A stretch of DNA of 12,554 nt. It comes from GCA-002704185 sp902588515. Lineage in GTDB: Bacteria; Pseudomonadota; Alphaproteobacteria; Pelagibacterales; Pelagibacteraceae. A program made the position numbers and the translations under genes. A model generated the notes under the pieces. That model saw only the letters and a program-made list of their open reading frames with translations, did not search any database and was not told the DNA's origin. Below are positions 12,232 to 12,554 of the stretch, piece by piece. Where the stretch lies: NCBI GenBank assembly GCA_902588515.1, contig CACIPP010000008.1:1-12554 (forward strand). The letters are read 5' to 3'. Numbering within the stretch: the stretch's first letter is position 1; each line of letters starts with the position of its first letter.

Positions 12232-12554
12232 TTATTTTTTCTCTGTATCTTTCTTTTTGTTATCTTCCTTTTTAACAGCAGTTTGTTTATCCTCTTTTTT
12301 TACATCTTTTTTTTCAGGTTGATCTTTAGTTTTCGCCTCTTTTTTATCTTTTTTTGAAGATTTCATCTCTTCTATATTGGCAAGATATTTTTTAACCCTG
12401 TCAGCAACTGTTCCTCTTTTTTTATCTTTAACTGCTTCTCTAATTTCAACATACGTATTTTTTGATCCGGGTACAGAACCCTTTAAGTATAAAAGATTAT
12501 TAGCTAAATCTGACTCTACAATTTCAAGACCCAATGTCGTTCTTAATTTATCAC
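12232..12554 (-). CDS. rplC: 50S ribosomal protein L3, C-terminal part only (start lies beyond the right edge)
   Basis: The frame is open to the window end, leaving 106 complete codons. The peptide LGLEIVESDLANNLLYLKGS, followed by VPGSKNTYVEIREAVK, is the C-terminal section of L3, in which NLLxxKGxVPGSKN is the hallmark. L3 is a primary 23S rRNA binder near the peptidyl transferase centre and is the gene before rplD in every such cluster. A TTG inside the visible part is not the start. After the usual end of the protein the sequence goes on for about 64 residues (coding 12235-12426). The later part is nearly all Lys, Asp, Glu, Gln and Thr in KKDKK/KKED-like repeats, and it is preceded by a short helical-looking VADRVKKYLANIEEM. 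Confidence 0.95.
   Translation of the reverse strand, partial: DKLRTTLGLEIVESDLANNLLYLKGSVPGSKNTYVEIREAVKDKKRGTVADRVKKYLANIEEMKSSKKDKKEAKTKDQPEKKDVKKEDKQTAVKKEDNKKKDTEKK

Noticed and set aside
12235..12360. Tandem DNA repeat or CRISPR-like array in the rplC tail
   Set aside because: The repetition is at amino-acid level (Lys with Asp/Glu) and degenerate in DNA. There are no constant repeats with spacers.
12532..12534. TTG as the start of rplC
   Set aside because: The frame continues to the window edge with residues that fit L3, and the visible part is only its C-terminal section. The true start lies outside.
1..12554. A novel defence, mobile or biosynthetic system hidden in the cluster
   Set aside because: Every stretch over 70 bases is accounted for by a recognised housekeeping gene, with no transposase, integrase, inverted repeats, tRNA or unassigned gene on either strand.

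Overview
The window is one uninterrupted stretch of the bacterial S10-spc-alpha ribosomal protein cluster. Every gene is on the minus strand, so transcription runs from position 12554 towards position 1. The DNA is strongly AT-rich by eye (long T runs on the + strand, A-ending codons). Genes abut or overlap by a few bases, TAA stops predominate with some TGA and TAG, and adk lies between secY and rpsM with no rpmJ there. That order, the alphaproteobacterial look of RpoA (N-terminus MIEKNWKELIKP), L4 and S19, the compactness and the low GC suggest a genome-streamlined alphaproteobacterium. SAR11 (Pelagibacterales) or a relative is the best guess. This is inference; no search was run.

Layout in transcription order. 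S10 part: rplC (3' part only), rplD, rplW, rplB, rpsS, rplV, rpsC, rplP, rpmC, rpsQ. spc part: rplN, rplX, rplE, rpsN, rpsH, rplF, rplR, rpsE, rplO, secY, then adk. Alpha part: rpsM, rpsK, rpoA, rplQ. The first 29 codons of a crcB-like fluoride channel gene follow at the left edge. The only intergenic space longer than 30 bases is 2430-2497, between adk and rpsM. It carries a good sigma70-type promoter for the alpha part.

Together the genes supply large- and small-subunit ribosomal proteins in near-stoichiometric amounts, the Sec translocon channel, adenylate kinase and the RNA polymerase alpha subunit. Translational coupling is suggested by many TAATG and ATGA stop/start junctions.

This is an ordinary housekeeping region; I see no new defence, mobile or biosynthetic system. 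The points that merit a look are lineage-level variations: no rpmD (L30) between rpsE and rplO; an Ala/Pro/Ser tail on S19 that runs over the rplV ribosome binding site and start; Lys-rich tails on L3, L17 and S11; a TTG start for rpoA; an rpsM leader without a visible Shine-Dalgarno; a divergent L6 signature; and an adenylate kinase zinc motif with Asn in the fourth position.
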